Assembly: GCF_001278945.1 (NCBI RefSeq)
Contig: NZ_LGRV01000007.1
Location: 176,842-240,841, forward strand
DNA from: Lysinibacillus contaminans
Lineage (GTDB): Bacteria; Bacillota; Bacilli; Bacillales_A; Planococcaceae
Length of the DNA: 64,000 bases
Direction of reading: 5' to 3'
Below the pieces are notes generated by a model, which saw nothing but the letters and a program-made list of their open reading frames with translations, ran no database searches and was not told the origin of the DNA. The position numbers and the translations under genes were made by a program. Positions 35,752 through 44,157 of this stretch are shown here, in pieces (the stretch's first letter is position 1; each line of letters starts with the position of its first letter).

Positions 35752-36705
35752 ATGAAAAAGATTATGGTGACCGGAGCACTTGGTCAAATTGGTTCAGAAT
35801 TAGTTGAAAAGCTTCGTAGTGTTTATGGAGAGGACAATGTATTAGCTACAGACATTCGGAAGCATGAACATACAAATGGGCCATTTGAGATTTTGGACGT
35901 CTCAGATGGACAAAAAATGCATGATTTAGCAAAGGATTTTGGTGCAGATACGATGATGCACCTTGCAGCATTATTATCTGCAACGGCTGAAAAAAATCCT
36001 TTATTTGCTTGGAATCTAAATATGGGCGGGTTAATGAATGCTTTAGAAGTATCTCGTGAACTAGACATGCAATTTTTTACACCAAGTTCAATCGGGGCAT
36101 TTGGTCCATCAACGCCCAAGGACAATACACCGCAAGATACACTGCAGCGCCCAACAACGATGTATGGTGTGAATAAGGTAGCGGGTGAATTGTTATGTGA
36201 CTATTATTTCAATCGTTTTGGCGTAGATACAAGAGGTGTACGCTTCCCAGGTTTGATATCATATGCAACTCCTCCAGGTGGCGGAACGACAGATTATGCG
36301 GTTGAAATTTACTATAAAGCTATTGAGCAAGGTAAATACACTTCTTATATTAAAGAAGGCACATACATGGATATGATGTATATGCCGGATGCACTGCAAG
36401 CGATTGTTAGTTTAATGGAAGCAGATAGTAGCAACTTGATTCACCGAAATGCGTTTAACATTACGGCGATGAGCTTTGAGCCATCTCAAATCGCAGCTGA
36501 AATTAAAAAACACATTCCGCATTTCCGCTTAGATTATAAAGTCGATCCTGTGCGTCAAGCAATTGCAGATAGCTGGCCGAATTCTTTAAATATTGAAGCG
36601 GCACAAGCTGAATGGGGCTTTAAAGCGGAGTATGATTTAGCAAAAATGACAGAGGATATGCTAACGAAATTAAAAGTGAAGCTCCAACAGAAAGCCATTT
36701 CATAG
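35752..36705 (+). CDS. tdh: L-threonine 3-dehydrogenase, SDR (epimerase-like) type
   Basis: 317-residue extended short-chain dehydrogenase. NAD-binding [16 protein letters not shown] (residues 4-19), [36 protein letters not shown] with the serine, and catalytic YGVNKVAGE (Tyr-x3-Lys). [20 protein letters not shown] and the EYD C-terminus are marks of the GalE-like threonine dehydrogenases. It oxidises threonine to 2-amino-3-oxobutyrate, the substrate of Kbl (25110). ATG 35752 follows GGAGG by nine bases; the TTG at 35746 is too near. Confidence 0.88.
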   Translation: MKKIMVTGALGQIGSELVEKLRSVYGEDNVLATDIRKHEHTNGPFEILDVSDGQKMHDLAKDFGADTMMHLAALLSATAEKNPLFAWNLNMGGLMNALEVSRELDMQFFTPSSIGAFGPSTPKDNTPQDTLQRPTTMYGVNKVAGELLCDYYFNRFGVDTRGVRFPGLISYATPPGGGTTDYAVEIYYKAIEQGKYTSYIKEGTYMDMMYMPDALQAIVSLMEADSSNLIHRNAFNITAMSFEPSQIAAEIKKHIPHFRLDYKVDPVRQAIADSWPNSLNIEAAQAEWGFKAEYDLAKMTEDMLTKLKVKLQQKAIS

Positions 36706-36710
36706 GTTGA

Positions 36711-36745
36711 AAAACTCCGAAGCGTTTACAGGCTTCGGAGTTTTT
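36711..36745 (+). terminator. Terminator after tdh
   Basis: AAAACTCCGAAGC pairs with GCTTCGGAGTTTT, loop of eight, T-run. Confidence 0.9.
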
Positions 36746-36953
36746 GCATTTCATATGTATTTAAATTTCAAATATGATCATGTAGAAATACAAAATAAAG
36801 GAATTAAAAAGAAATTTTTGGAATATATGGCGTATTTATTAACTTTCCAATATAATTATATTCAGAATATTAATAGTATTCGAATAAGATTATTCTAGTA
36901 AGTATTTAACAGGGTATTGAGGGGAATTTCATAAGAGAAGGGATGAATGTTTT

Positions 36954-38579
36954 ATGATGCAAGCACCGTTAGTGTTAACGAATTTTTTCAAGAGGGCTGA
37001 AAGTTATTTTGCGAGAAAGACGATTGTTTCACGTACAAGCCCTACTAAAATTCACCGTTTAACGTATGGGGAGTGGGCAAAAAGAACTCGCCGATTAGCA
37101 GATGCATTGACAAAACTTGGTATGGAGAAGGGAATGAAAGTTGGATCCTTCGCATGGAATCAGCACCGTCATTTAGAGGCATATTTTGCAGTACCATGTT
37201 CTGGCGCAGTATTACACATGGTGAATATTCGCTTATCTGAAGAACATTTAATTTATATTATTAATCATGCAGAAGATCAAATTTTGATGATTGATGCAGA
37301 TCTTGTGCCGATTATTGAAAATATTGCATCAGAGCTTAAAACTGTAAAACATTATATTATTATGACGGATGAAGAGACGTTACCAGAAACAACATTGCCA
37401 AATGCATTATCATATGAAGATTTACTTGCTGCGGCAGATGAGAACTTCGAGTTCCCTGAGAATTTAGAAGAAGAAGCACCGGCTGGTATGTGCTATACAA
37501 GTGCTACAACGGGTAATCCAAAGGGTGTTGTCTATACGCATCGTGGATTAGTACTTCATAGTACGATGCTTAACATGGCAGATTCAATGGGCATTAGTGA
37601 GCGTGATGTCGTGATGCCGATCGTGCCGATGTTCCACGCAAATGCATGGGGCTTACCATTTGCGAGTGTAAATGTTGGGGCAACGCAAGTACTACCAGGA
37701 CCTCATTTTACATCGGATTTAATTTTAGATTTAATCGAACAGGAAAAGATTACGTTAACAGCGGGTGTACCGACAATTTGGTTGAGTGCTTTACAAGAGC
37801 AAGAAAAACGTGAACGTAATATTAGTTCATTACGTGCAATTTGCGCGGGAGGTTCTGCTTCACCAGCAGGATTAATTCGAACGTTTGAGGAGAAGTATGG
37901 TATACCATATATCGTGGTATATGGTATGACAGAAACGACTCCAATTGTGGCACTATCAAATTATATGTCATGGATGGAAGAATGGCCGATTGAGAAGCGC
38001 GTGGAAGCGCGTGGTATGCAAGGTATGACGATGCCTGGTATTGAGTCAAGTATCATTAATGAAGAGGGTGAAGTACCGTGGGACGGTGAGACGATGGGTG
38101 AACTACGTTTACGTGGCCCTTGGATTTCTCACGAATACTATCGAGATGAGCGCACGCAAGACGCATATCGTGATGGTTGGCTGTATACAGGTGATATTGC
38201 TGTGCGTTCGGCGGATGGCTTCTTTAAAATTATGGACCGTACAAAGGATCTGATTAAATCTGGCGGTGAATGGATTTCTTCAGTAGATTTAGAAAATGCG
38301 TTAATGACACATGAGGCTGTGTTTGAAGCGGCTGTTATAGCGATTCCACATGCGAAGTGGCAAGAACGTCCACTTGCTTGTGTTGTGTTGAAAGAAGGGA
38401 AATCAGTAACTGATGAGGAGCTACTAGCATTTTTAGAAAGTCAATTTGCAAAGTGGTGGGTACCAGACGATATCGTATTTTTAGATGAAATCCCGAAAAC
38501 ATCAGTTGGTAAGTTTTTAAAGGCGAAGTTACGTGACAATGTTGCGGAAATTTATCCAAAATTAAATTCGTTAGTGTAA
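36954..38579 (+). CDS. Long-chain (or medium-chain) fatty-acid-CoA ligase, AMP-forming
   Basis: 541-residue ANL-family acyl-CoA synthetase. ATP motif CYTSATTGNPKGVVYTH (about 181-197), VVYGMTETTPIVALSN, YTGDIAVRSADGFFKIMDRT and KDLIKSGGEWISSVDLE hinge, PKTSVGKFLKAKLR with the catalytic lysine. Resembles the AlkK/fadD3-like group of about 540 residues. Starts ATGATG at 36954 after AAGGGATGAATG. A single gene; chain length of substrate not decidable. Confidence 0.92.
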   Translation: MMQAPLVLTNFFKRAESYFARKTIVSRTSPTKIHRLTYGEWAKRTRRLADALTKLGMEKGMKVGSFAWNQHRHLEAYFAVPCSGAVLHMVNIRLSEEHLIYIINHAEDQILMIDADLVPIIENIASELKTVKHYIIMTDEETLPETTLPNALSYEDLLAAADENFEFPENLEEEAPAGMCYTSATTGNPKGVVYTHRGLVLHSTMLNMADSMGISERDVVMPIVPMFHANAWGLPFASVNVGATQVLPGPHFTSDLILDLIEQEKITLTAGVPTIWLSALQEQEKRERNISSLRAICAGGSASPAGLIRTFEEKYGIPYIVVYGMTETTPIVALSNYMSWMEEWPIEKRVEARGMQGMTMPGIESSIINEEGEVPWDGETMGELRLRGPWISHEYYRDERTQDAYRDGWLYTGDIAVRSADGFFKIMDRTKDLIKSGGEWISSVDLENALMTHEAVFEAAVIAIPHAKWQERPLACVVLKEGKSVTDEELLAFLESQFAKWWVPDDIVFLDEIPKTSVGKFLKAKLRDNVAEIYPKLNSLV

Positions 38580-38582
38580 GAG

Positions 38583-38617
38583 AAAGAGCGATTTCCCTTG
38601 GTGGAAATCGCTCTTTT
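38583..38617. terminator. Shared terminator between the acyl-CoA ligase and trpB
   Basis: GAAAGAGCGATTTCC pairs with GGAAATCGCTCTTTTC across a six-base loop; it lies between two converging genes. Confidence 0.88.
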
Positions 38618-38622
38618 CAGTA

Positions 38623-39786
38623 TTATTTGTTTAGCATATGGAAAACTTGTTCAACGTCCTTATCACCACGCCCAGAGATGTTGATGATGATGCTTTCTTC
38701 TTTTGATAGAGTAGGTGCAAGTTTTAATGCATGTGCAACCGCATGAGAACTTTCGAGTGCTGGGATAATCCCTTCAACTTTAGATAGAGTTTGGAACGCT
38801 TCTAGCACTTCTTCATTTGATATAGTTACATATTCGGCGCGACCGATCGTTTTTAAATGGCTATGCTCGGGGCCTACTCCAGGGTAGTCAAGACCTGCTG
38901 CGATTGAATACGTTGGCATAGGATTACCTTCTGCATCTTGTAGTAGTAAACACTTGAAGCCGTGTAAATTACCTGGTGTACCTTCATTTAACGTAGCTGC
39001 TTTATCCGGTTCTATACCGATTAAACGGACTTCATCGTCTGCAATGAATTCTGCGAAAGCACCAATTGCATTACTTCCTCCACCAACACAAGCAAGTACT
39101 GCTGTAGGTAGCTTACCTTCTTTTTCAAGAATTTGTTCACGGCTTTCTCGACTAATGACTGATTGGAAGTGCTTTACCATAGATGGGAATGGGTGCGGTC
39201 CCACTGCTGAACCTAGTAAATAAAATGTTGTTTCATAATTCTCTACTAAATCAGCAAAAGCTTCGTCTACAGCATCTTTAAGACGCCCTTGCCCTTTATC
39301 AACAGCAACCACTTTAGCCCCTAATAACTCCATGCGGAACACATTTAATGCTTGGCGTTTTGTGTCCTCAAGGCCCATATAAATCGTACAGTCCATTCCG
39401 AACATCGCACAAGCTGTCGCTGTTGCAACGCCGTGCTGACCAGCGCCTGTTTCAGCGATCACACGATTTGCACCCATACGCTTTGCAAGTAAAATTTGTC
39501 CTAATACGTTATTAATTTTATGTGAACCTGTATGATTTAAATCTTCACGTTTTAAGTAAATCTTCGCGCCACCTAATTGTTTTGTTAAGTTTTCAGCTAA
39601 ATATAGTGGTGATTTGCGGCCGACATATTCACGGAAATAGTATTCTAATTCATTTTGGAAATTTTCATCTTCTTTATATTTTTGGAAGTTTTCATCTAAG
39701 ATAGTTAATACGTTTTGAAGTTCTTCAGGAACAAAGCTACCTCCAAATTCACCAAAATATCCTTTTTTCTCTGCTATTATACTCAT
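38623..39786 (-). CDS. trpB: Tryptophan synthase beta chain, stand-alone
   Basis: 387-residue PLP enzyme that joins indole and serine to make tryptophan. Seen: [33 protein letters not shown] with the PLP lysine, [30 protein letters not shown] and [10 protein letters not shown]. Sequence is of the TrpB1 type, which normally works with TrpA, yet no trpA or other trp gene is in the window. It is preceded by a tryptophan-specific T-box, so it is induced when charged tRNA-Trp is low. Confidence 0.96.
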   Translation of the reverse strand: MSIIAEKKGYFGEFGGSFVPEELQNVLTILDENFQKYKEDENFQNELEYYFREYVGRKSPLYLAENLTKQLGGAKIYLKREDLNHTGSHKINNVLGQILLAKRMGANRVIAETGAGQHGVATATACAMFGMDCTIYMGLEDTKRQALNVFRMELLGAKVVAVDKGQGRLKDAVDEAFADLVENYETTFYLLGSAVGPHPFPSMVKHFQSVISRESREQILEKEGKLPTAVLACVGGGSNAIGAFAEFIADDEVRLIGIEPDKAATLNEGTPGNLHGFKCLLLQDAEGNPMPTYSIAAGLDYPGVGPEHSHLKTIGRAEYVTISNEEVLEAFQTLSKVEGIIPALESSHAVAHALKLAPTLSKEESIIINISGRGDKDVEQVFHMLNK

Positions 39787-39819
39787 CTAATCTCGACTCC
39801 TCTATTCTGATTTTGACCA

Positions 39820-40045
39820 TAAAAAAAGCCACTTCAATCCCTTTATAAAAAGGACGAGTAACCGTGGTGCCACCTTTGTTCGCAATAGTTGCGCACTCAA
39901 ACCTCCTGTAACGGGGAGTATCACCGTCCTCACATTTTGATGAGGATGCTCCGAAGTCCATTCGCAAGTGTGTACTGCTGATTTACACCAACCATCAGCT
40001 CTCTATAAGTACAAAAGCTTGTTACTACTCTTCATCTACGCATGT
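39820..40045 (-). ncRNA. T-box riboswitch specific for tRNA-Trp, upstream of trpB
   Basis: On the minus strand: Stem I with AGAGAGCTGATGGTTGG, the specifier segment GCGAATGGACTTCGGAG (codon UGG, complement of 39958-39960), and the T-box core AAGGTGGCACCACGG (complement of 39862-39876). A terminator follows whose right side ends GTGGC and then TTTTTTT. The bulge TGGC can pair with a GCCA tRNA end, fitting tRNA-Trp. Uncharged tRNA-Trp should prevent termination and allow trpB expression. Confidence 0.95.
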
Positions 40046-40056
40046 TATTGAAATGA

Positions 40057-40085
40057 ATTTTAAGTTATTTTCAGAATAGTGTCAA
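40057..40085 (-). promoter_or_regulatory. Sigma-A promoter of the T-box-trpB transcript
   Basis: TTGACA, exactly 17 bp, TAAAAT on the minus strand, just ahead of Stem I. Confidence 0.8.
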
Positions 40086-40097
40086 CAAATCTTTTTT

Positions 40098-40125
40098 CTG
40101 TGCGAAAGCGAAGCGACAGCAACAA
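40098..40125. repeat. Fragment of the dispersed-repeat core
   Basis: CTGTGCGAAAGCGAAGCGAC then AGCAACAA: the 24-base core found in copies A-C, alone here, between the trpB promoter and the queT terminator. Confidence 0.6.
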
Positions 40126-40145
40126 CTCTTTTCTCCGCGAAAGCA

Positions 40146-40178
40146 ATAAAAAAGACGAATCTCAGTAGAGACTCGTCT
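40146..40178 (-). terminator. Terminator after queT
   Basis: On the minus strand AGACGAGTCTC and GAGATTCGTCT pair with one mismatch across a four-base loop, followed by six T. Confidence 0.85.
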
Positions 40179-40185
40179 GAAAACG

Positions 40186-40668
40186 TCAGATTAAGTTTTT
40201 GAAATTTAAACGTTTGTTTAGGGCATACATAATCGGTGCACCAACAGCTAATACAACGAATTCACCAACTGCGACTGTCAGCCATGTCCATAAGAATGGC
40301 AATTCAAGTGCTAAGTTTAATTCGAATGCGATGATGAACATCGTACATGTAAATAATAAGGTATTAATGATAAGACGTGCCCAGATGTTTTTCACGAACT
40401 TACAGATGAGGATAAATAGGCTAAGTGTAATCACAGAATGCCCTACCCCAAAAACAAGATCATACACGCCGAGTGGTGAAAATAAGTTGGAGATAAAGAC
40501 ACCAATAATAATACCCACAGCAAAGCGTGGATTAAAGGCAACTAAATGGTTGAACATTTCCGATACCCGGAATTGCACCTCTGTAAAGCCAAACGGTGCT
40601 ACAAGCATCGTCACAGCAATATACAAAGCAGCAATAATACCACTTGTTGCTAAAAATTTTACTTTCAT
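40186..40668 (-). CDS. queT: QueT-family transporter for a queuosine precursor
   Basis: 160-residue membrane protein with about five helices. Family marks: YIAVTMLVAPFGFTEVQFRVSEM at the N-terminal half, HLVAFNPRFAVGIIIGVFISN and LGVYDLVFGVGHSVITL. QueT proteins are energy-coupling-factor type S components for preQ1 or related deazaguanines. The preQ1-I riboswitch directly upstream supports this. ATG 40668 has AAGGAG eight bases before; ATG 40674 is too close. Confidence 0.92.
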   Translation of the reverse strand: MKVKFLATSGIIAALYIAVTMLVAPFGFTEVQFRVSEMFNHLVAFNPRFAVGIIIGVFISNLFSPLGVYDLVFGVGHSVITLSLFILICKFVKNIWARLIINTLLFTCTMFIIAFELNLALELPFLWTWLTVAVGEFVVLAVGAPIMYALNKRLNFKNLI

Positions 40669-40675
40669 ATTCATT

Positions 40676-40717
40676 TCTCCTTAGTTTTTTTTCGTGGGAT
40701 GGTTACGAACCACGGTG
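40676..40717 (-). ncRNA. PreQ1-I riboswitch overlapping the queT ribosome site
   Basis: On the minus strand: ACCGTGGTTCGTAACCATCC, CCACG, then AAAAAAAACTAAGGAG. P1 is CGTGG/CCACG; the A-rich tail with CTAAGGAG is the diagnostic 3' part, and it contains the Shine-Dalgarno AAGGAG. Ligand binding should hide that site and block translation of queT. Confidence 0.92.
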
Positions 40718-40733
40718 TTTTGCACAAGTAGGT

Positions 40734-40762
40734 ATTTTAGTATAACGCTGAAGAGAAGTCAA
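40734..40762 (-). promoter_or_regulatory. Sigma-A promoter of preQ1-queT
   Basis: TTGACT, 17-bp spacer, TAAAAT on the minus strand, about 17 bp before the riboswitch. Confidence 0.75.
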
Positions 40763-40961
40763 ATGTCAGAAAACTAGTGTTGCCAAAAAAATGCGCTACT
40801 TGTAAAGAGCAAAATTTGCTAAATTGACATAAAAATTTTTTATATTCTACAAAAATGATTAAAGCTACTAAAATCGCGTAGTTTAGCGGTTTAAAGCGAC
40901 GAATTAATAGAAAAGATAAAATATTTAGTCATATTTAAAAGTCAGAACATTCATAATGTTA

Positions 40962-40990
40962 TTGACGAACCTCATTAATAACGATAATAT
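40962..40990 (+). promoter_or_regulatory. Sigma-A promoter of the TrpXYZ-like ABC operon
   Basis: TTGACG, exactly 17 bp, TAATAT. The leader to the start codon is about 85 nt and contains a small GTACC/GGTAC hairpin near 41021-41038, but no T-box. Confidence 0.7.
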
Positions 40991-41081
40991 AGCGATACAT
41001 TCATACTTTGCTAGGATGAAGTACCATATTATTGGTACGGTATAGCATGATAATGAGACAAAATGTCGAGGGGGATAATTT

Positions 41082-42092
41082 GTGAAGAATAATATGAAAA
41101 AACTTTCATTCCTTTTATTCGGTTTAGTGTTACTACTTGCTGCATGTGGCGGCGGTACTGAATCTAAAGGTGATGAAAAGAATAATGCAAGTGAGAGTGG
41201 TTCTAAAGGGGAAAAAACATATAAAATTGGGATTACTCAATACGTTGATCATCCTTCTTTAAACGCTGCAACGGATGGTTTCAAAAAAGCGATTGAAGAT
41301 TCTGGATTAAAGGTAGAATTCGATCCACAAACTGCTGCGGGGGATAGCAGTGTGAATACAACAATTGCTAATAATTTTGTAAGCGAAGGTGTAGATTTGA
41401 TTTTTGCTAATGCAACACCCTCAGCTCAAGCAGCTTTAGCAGCAACAGGTGATATTCCTATTGTTTTCACATCGGTAACAGATGCAGTTGGTGCAGAATT
41501 AGTCGCTTCAATGGAGGCACCTGGTAAAAATGCAACAGGTACGATAGATTTACACCCAGATACGATTGCAAAAACAGTAGCATTCCTAAAAGAATTAGGC
41601 GTTAAAAAAGTCGGTATGGTATACAGCGCTGGTGAGCAAAACTCAGTTGCTCAAGTAACAGAAGTGAAAAAAATAGCGGCTGAACATGGTCTAACTATAG
41701 TAGAAGCAAATGCAGCAACTTCAGCAGAAGTAAAGCAAGCTACGGAATCATTAGTAGGTAAAGCAGAAGCGTTTTACATTATTACTGATAACATTGTTGT
41801 ATCTGCATTAGAATCAGTTATTGATGTAGCTGAAACAAATAAATTACCATTAATTGTTGGTGAACTTGATTCGGTTGCACGTGGTGGCTTAGCTGCATAC
41901 GGCTTCCAATACTATGATATCGGTTATGAAGCGGGACAAATGGCTGTTAAAATTCTAAAAGGTGAGGCAGCCCCTGCAGACACACCAGTTCAATATCCAC
42001 AAAACTTAAAATTAGTAGTGAATAAAAAAGTAGCAGATAGCTTAGGAATCGAGATTAAAGATTCTTGGGGTGCAGAACTTTTAGAGCAATAA
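41082..42092 (+). CDS. ABC transporter substrate-binding lipoprotein (ABC_sub_bind family, TrpX-like)
   Basis: 336-residue lipoprotein: signal peptide and lipobox LLAAC, a charged Ser/Gly/Glu linker, then a type I periplasmic-binding fold (YKIGITQYVDHPSLNAATDG, TAAGDSSVNTTIANNFVSEG, IFANATPSAQAALAATGDIP, GKNATGTIDLHP). Resembles streptococcal TrpX. Starts at GTG 41082 because GAGGGGG is 7 nt upstream; ATG 41094 is too far. Substrate is inferred only: aromatic amino acid is likely given trpB beside it. Confidence 0.88.
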   Translation: MKNNMKKLSFLLFGLVLLLAACGGGTESKGDEKNNASESGSKGEKTYKIGITQYVDHPSLNAATDGFKKAIEDSGLKVEFDPQTAAGDSSVNTTIANNFVSEGVDLIFANATPSAQAALAATGDIPIVFTSVTDAVGAELVASMEAPGKNATGTIDLHPDTIAKTVAFLKELGVKKVGMVYSAGEQNSVAQVTEVKKIAAEHGLTIVEANAATSAEVKQATESLVGKAEAFYIITDNIVVSALESVIDVAETNKLPLIVGELDSVARGGLAAYGFQYYDIGYEAGQMAVKILKGEAAPADTPVQYPQNLKLVVNKKVADSLGIEIKDSWGAELLEQ

Positions 42093-42100
42093 TTTAAGAG

Positions 42101-42140
42101 TGAAGCGGGGATGTTCTAAACCCCGCTTTATCTTCATTTT
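42101..42140 (+). terminator. Partial terminator between binding-protein and permease genes
   Basis: AAGCGGGG (42103-42110) and CCCCGCTT (42121-42128), then TATCTTCATTTT. The broken T-run suggests partial read-through into the permease gene. Confidence 0.65.
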
Positions 42141-42169
42141 AAGAAAAATTTTTAGGAGATGATTCAACT

Positions 42170-43189
42170 ATGTTTACTGCAATATTTGGCTCAGTTGAGC
42201 AAGGAATCATCTATGCAATTATGGCACTTGGTGTGTATTTAACATTCCGCGTGTTAGATTTTCCGGATTTAACGGTTGATGGAAGCTTTGTAACAGGGGC
42301 AGCAACAGCAGCAACAATGATTCTGCTAGGCTATCACCCAATCTTAGCGACTTTAGTGGCAATTGTTGCTGGATTTATTGCTGGATGTATGACAGGAATT
42401 CTTCACACAAAAGGGAAGATAAACCCGCTTTTATCAGGAATTTTAATGATGATTGCGTTGTATTCTATTAATCTACGTATTATGGGGTTAACTGCAGAAA
42501 ATACGATAGGCCGTCCGAATATTCCACTACTGAACTCTGAAACTATTTTTTCACAGTTTCAAGGATTTTGGAGTAATTTAGGTATCGATGCTGCATTAAA
42601 TAACGTATTAAATAGCATCGGCATTCAGAGAGTACCAGGTACATGGGGTACGCTGATGGTAGTATTACTCATCACGATTTTAATTAAATTTATTGCTGAC
42701 TGGTTCTTAAAAACAGAGGTCGGACTTGCTATTCGAGCAACTGGAGATAATAAACGTATGATTCGTAGTTTCTCTGCGAATACAGATACACTTATTATTC
42801 TAGGACTTGGTCTTTCAAATGCACTTGTCGCATTTTCTGGAGCTTTAATCGCACAGTATTCGAAGTTTGCAGATAACGGAATGGGAATTGGGATGATCGT
42901 AATCGGTCTTGCTTCCGTTATTATCGGTGAAGCTATCTTCGGAACTAAAACAATTATGCGCACAACTCTTGCAGTTATCGCAGGAGCAATCATTTACCGT
43001 ATCGTACTAGCATTGGCGTTACGCGTAGATTTCCTAGATACTGGAGATATGAAATTAATCACAGCAGTTATCGTGATCATGGCATTAATTATTCCGCAAT
43101 TTGCGAATAAAAACAAAGAACGTAAACGTAAGGCGAAACGCGCACAAAGTGTAATAATAGCAAAGCAAGGAGGGAGTGACCTTGCTTAA
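42170..43189 (+). CDS. ABC transporter permease (TrpY-like)
   Basis: 339-residue permease of the branched-chain-type family with about eight to nine helices. Seen: FTAIFGSVEQGIIYAIMALG at the start, RVLDFPDLTVDGSFVTGAA, GLAIRATGDNKRMIRSFSAN and GLSNALVAFSGALIAQ. The basic tail (KNKERKRKAKRAQ) is cytoplasmic. AGGAGATG precedes the ATG. Overlaps the ATPase gene. Confidence 0.9.
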   Translation: MFTAIFGSVEQGIIYAIMALGVYLTFRVLDFPDLTVDGSFVTGAATAATMILLGYHPILATLVAIVAGFIAGCMTGILHTKGKINPLLSGILMMIALYSINLRIMGLTAENTIGRPNIPLLNSETIFSQFQGFWSNLGIDAALNNVLNSIGIQRVPGTWGTLMVVLLITILIKFIADWFLKTEVGLAIRATGDNKRMIRSFSANTDTLIILGLGLSNALVAFSGALIAQYSKFADNGMGIGMIVIGLASVIIGEAIFGTKTIMRTTLAVIAGAIIYRIVLALALRVDFLDTGDMKLITAVIVIMALIIPQFANKNKERKRKAKRAQSVIIAKQGGSDLA

Positions 43190-43976
43190 ATTAGATGGTA
43201 TTAACAAGATTTTCAACGAAGGTACACCTGACGAAAAAATCGCATTAGCGGACATAAATCTGCACTTGAAACCTGGTGATTTCGTAACGATTATCGGTAG
43301 TAACGGTGCTGGAAAATCGACGATGATGAACATGGTATCAGGCGCACTCACACCTGACTTCGGTACTGTATCGATTGATGGAAACAATGTAACGGCCTTG
43401 CCTGAATACAAACGCTCACAATTTATCGGTCGTGTATTCCAAGATCCTATGGCTGGTACAGCACCAACAATGACGATTGAGGAAAATGTAGCTTTAGCCT
43501 ACTCTCGCAATAAGAGGCGTGGTTTACGCATCGGTGTTGATAAAAAACGCCGTGAGTTTTTTAAAGAATCACTAGAGATGCTTGGCTTAAATCTAGAAAA
43601 CCGCTTGTCTGCGAAGGTTGGTTTACTATCAGGTGGGGAGCGCCAAGCGTTGTCACTACTGATGGCAACCTTTACAAAGCCCTCTATTTTATTGCTAGAT
43701 GAGCACACCGCTGCACTTGATCCTTCACGTGCAGAGCTCATCACTAGTATCACAAAGCATCTAGTCGAAAAAGACAATTTAACGACGTTAATGGTTACAC
43801 ACAATATGCAACAAGCTTTAGATCTAGGCAATCGTTTGATTATGATGGATAAAGGTCAAATTATTTTAGAAGTGGGTGAGGATCGCAAGCACGAACTAAC
43901 AATCCCAGACTTAATGGCAGAATTCGAAAGCATCCGCGGCGAGAAAATGAACTCCGACCGTGCATTATTAGGATAA
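43182..43976 (+). CDS. ABC transporter ATP-binding protein (TrpZ-like)
   Basis: 264-residue ATPase. Walker A GSNGAGKST (about 37-45), signature LSGGERQALSLLMA, Walker B ILLLDEHTAALDPS and H-loop VTHNMQQAL are intact. The best start is TTG 43182 (MLKLDGINKIF), with AAGGAGGG (43168-43174) seven bases before; the in-frame GTG 43176 is directly against the ribosome site. Overlaps the permease stop by eight bases. The 3-gene set lacks only a clear regulator. Confidence 0.92.
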   Translation: MLKLDGINKIFNEGTPDEKIALADINLHLKPGDFVTIIGSNGAGKSTMMNMVSGALTPDFGTVSIDGNNVTALPEYKRSQFIGRVFQDPMAGTAPTMTIEENVALAYSRNKRRGLRIGVDKKRREFFKESLEMLGLNLENRLSAKVGLLSGGERQALSLLMATFTKPSILLLDEHTAALDPSRAELITSITKHLVEKDNLTTLMVTHNMQQALDLGNRLIMMDKGQIILEVGEDRKHELTIPDLMAEFESIRGEKMNSDRALLG

Positions 43977-43984
43977 CTACTTTG

Positions 43985-44012
43985 CGCTCACACATTAGTG
44001 TGGGCGTTTTTT
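43985..44012 (+). terminator. Terminator of the ABC operon
   Basis: CGCTCACAC, loop ATTA, GTGTGGGCG, then six T. Confidence 0.88.
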
Positions 44013-44116
44013 GTGCGTTTGTAAGGGGGATGTCGATATTTTAGAAAAGTAGGGCGACAAATTTAACAACCTGTTCGATAAAAGCAAAACGCTGTCCTAT
44101 AAATCATAAATCTTTA

Positions 44117-44150
44117 TAAAAAAAACACCAGCCACAATTCGTAGCTGATG
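44117..44150 (-). terminator. Terminator after ilvA
   Basis: Minus strand CATCAGC pairs with GCTGGTG, 11-base loop, followed by eight T. Confidence 0.82.
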
Positions 44151-44157
44151 CAAAAAA

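Noticed and set aside
36707-36898. 63-codon frame after tdh
   Set aside because: Overlaps the tdh terminator hairpin and has no ribosome site.
40740-41081. Searched for a T-box or other riboswitch ahead of the TrpXYZ-like operon
   Set aside because: No T-box core or specifier structure; only a promoter and a small hairpin.
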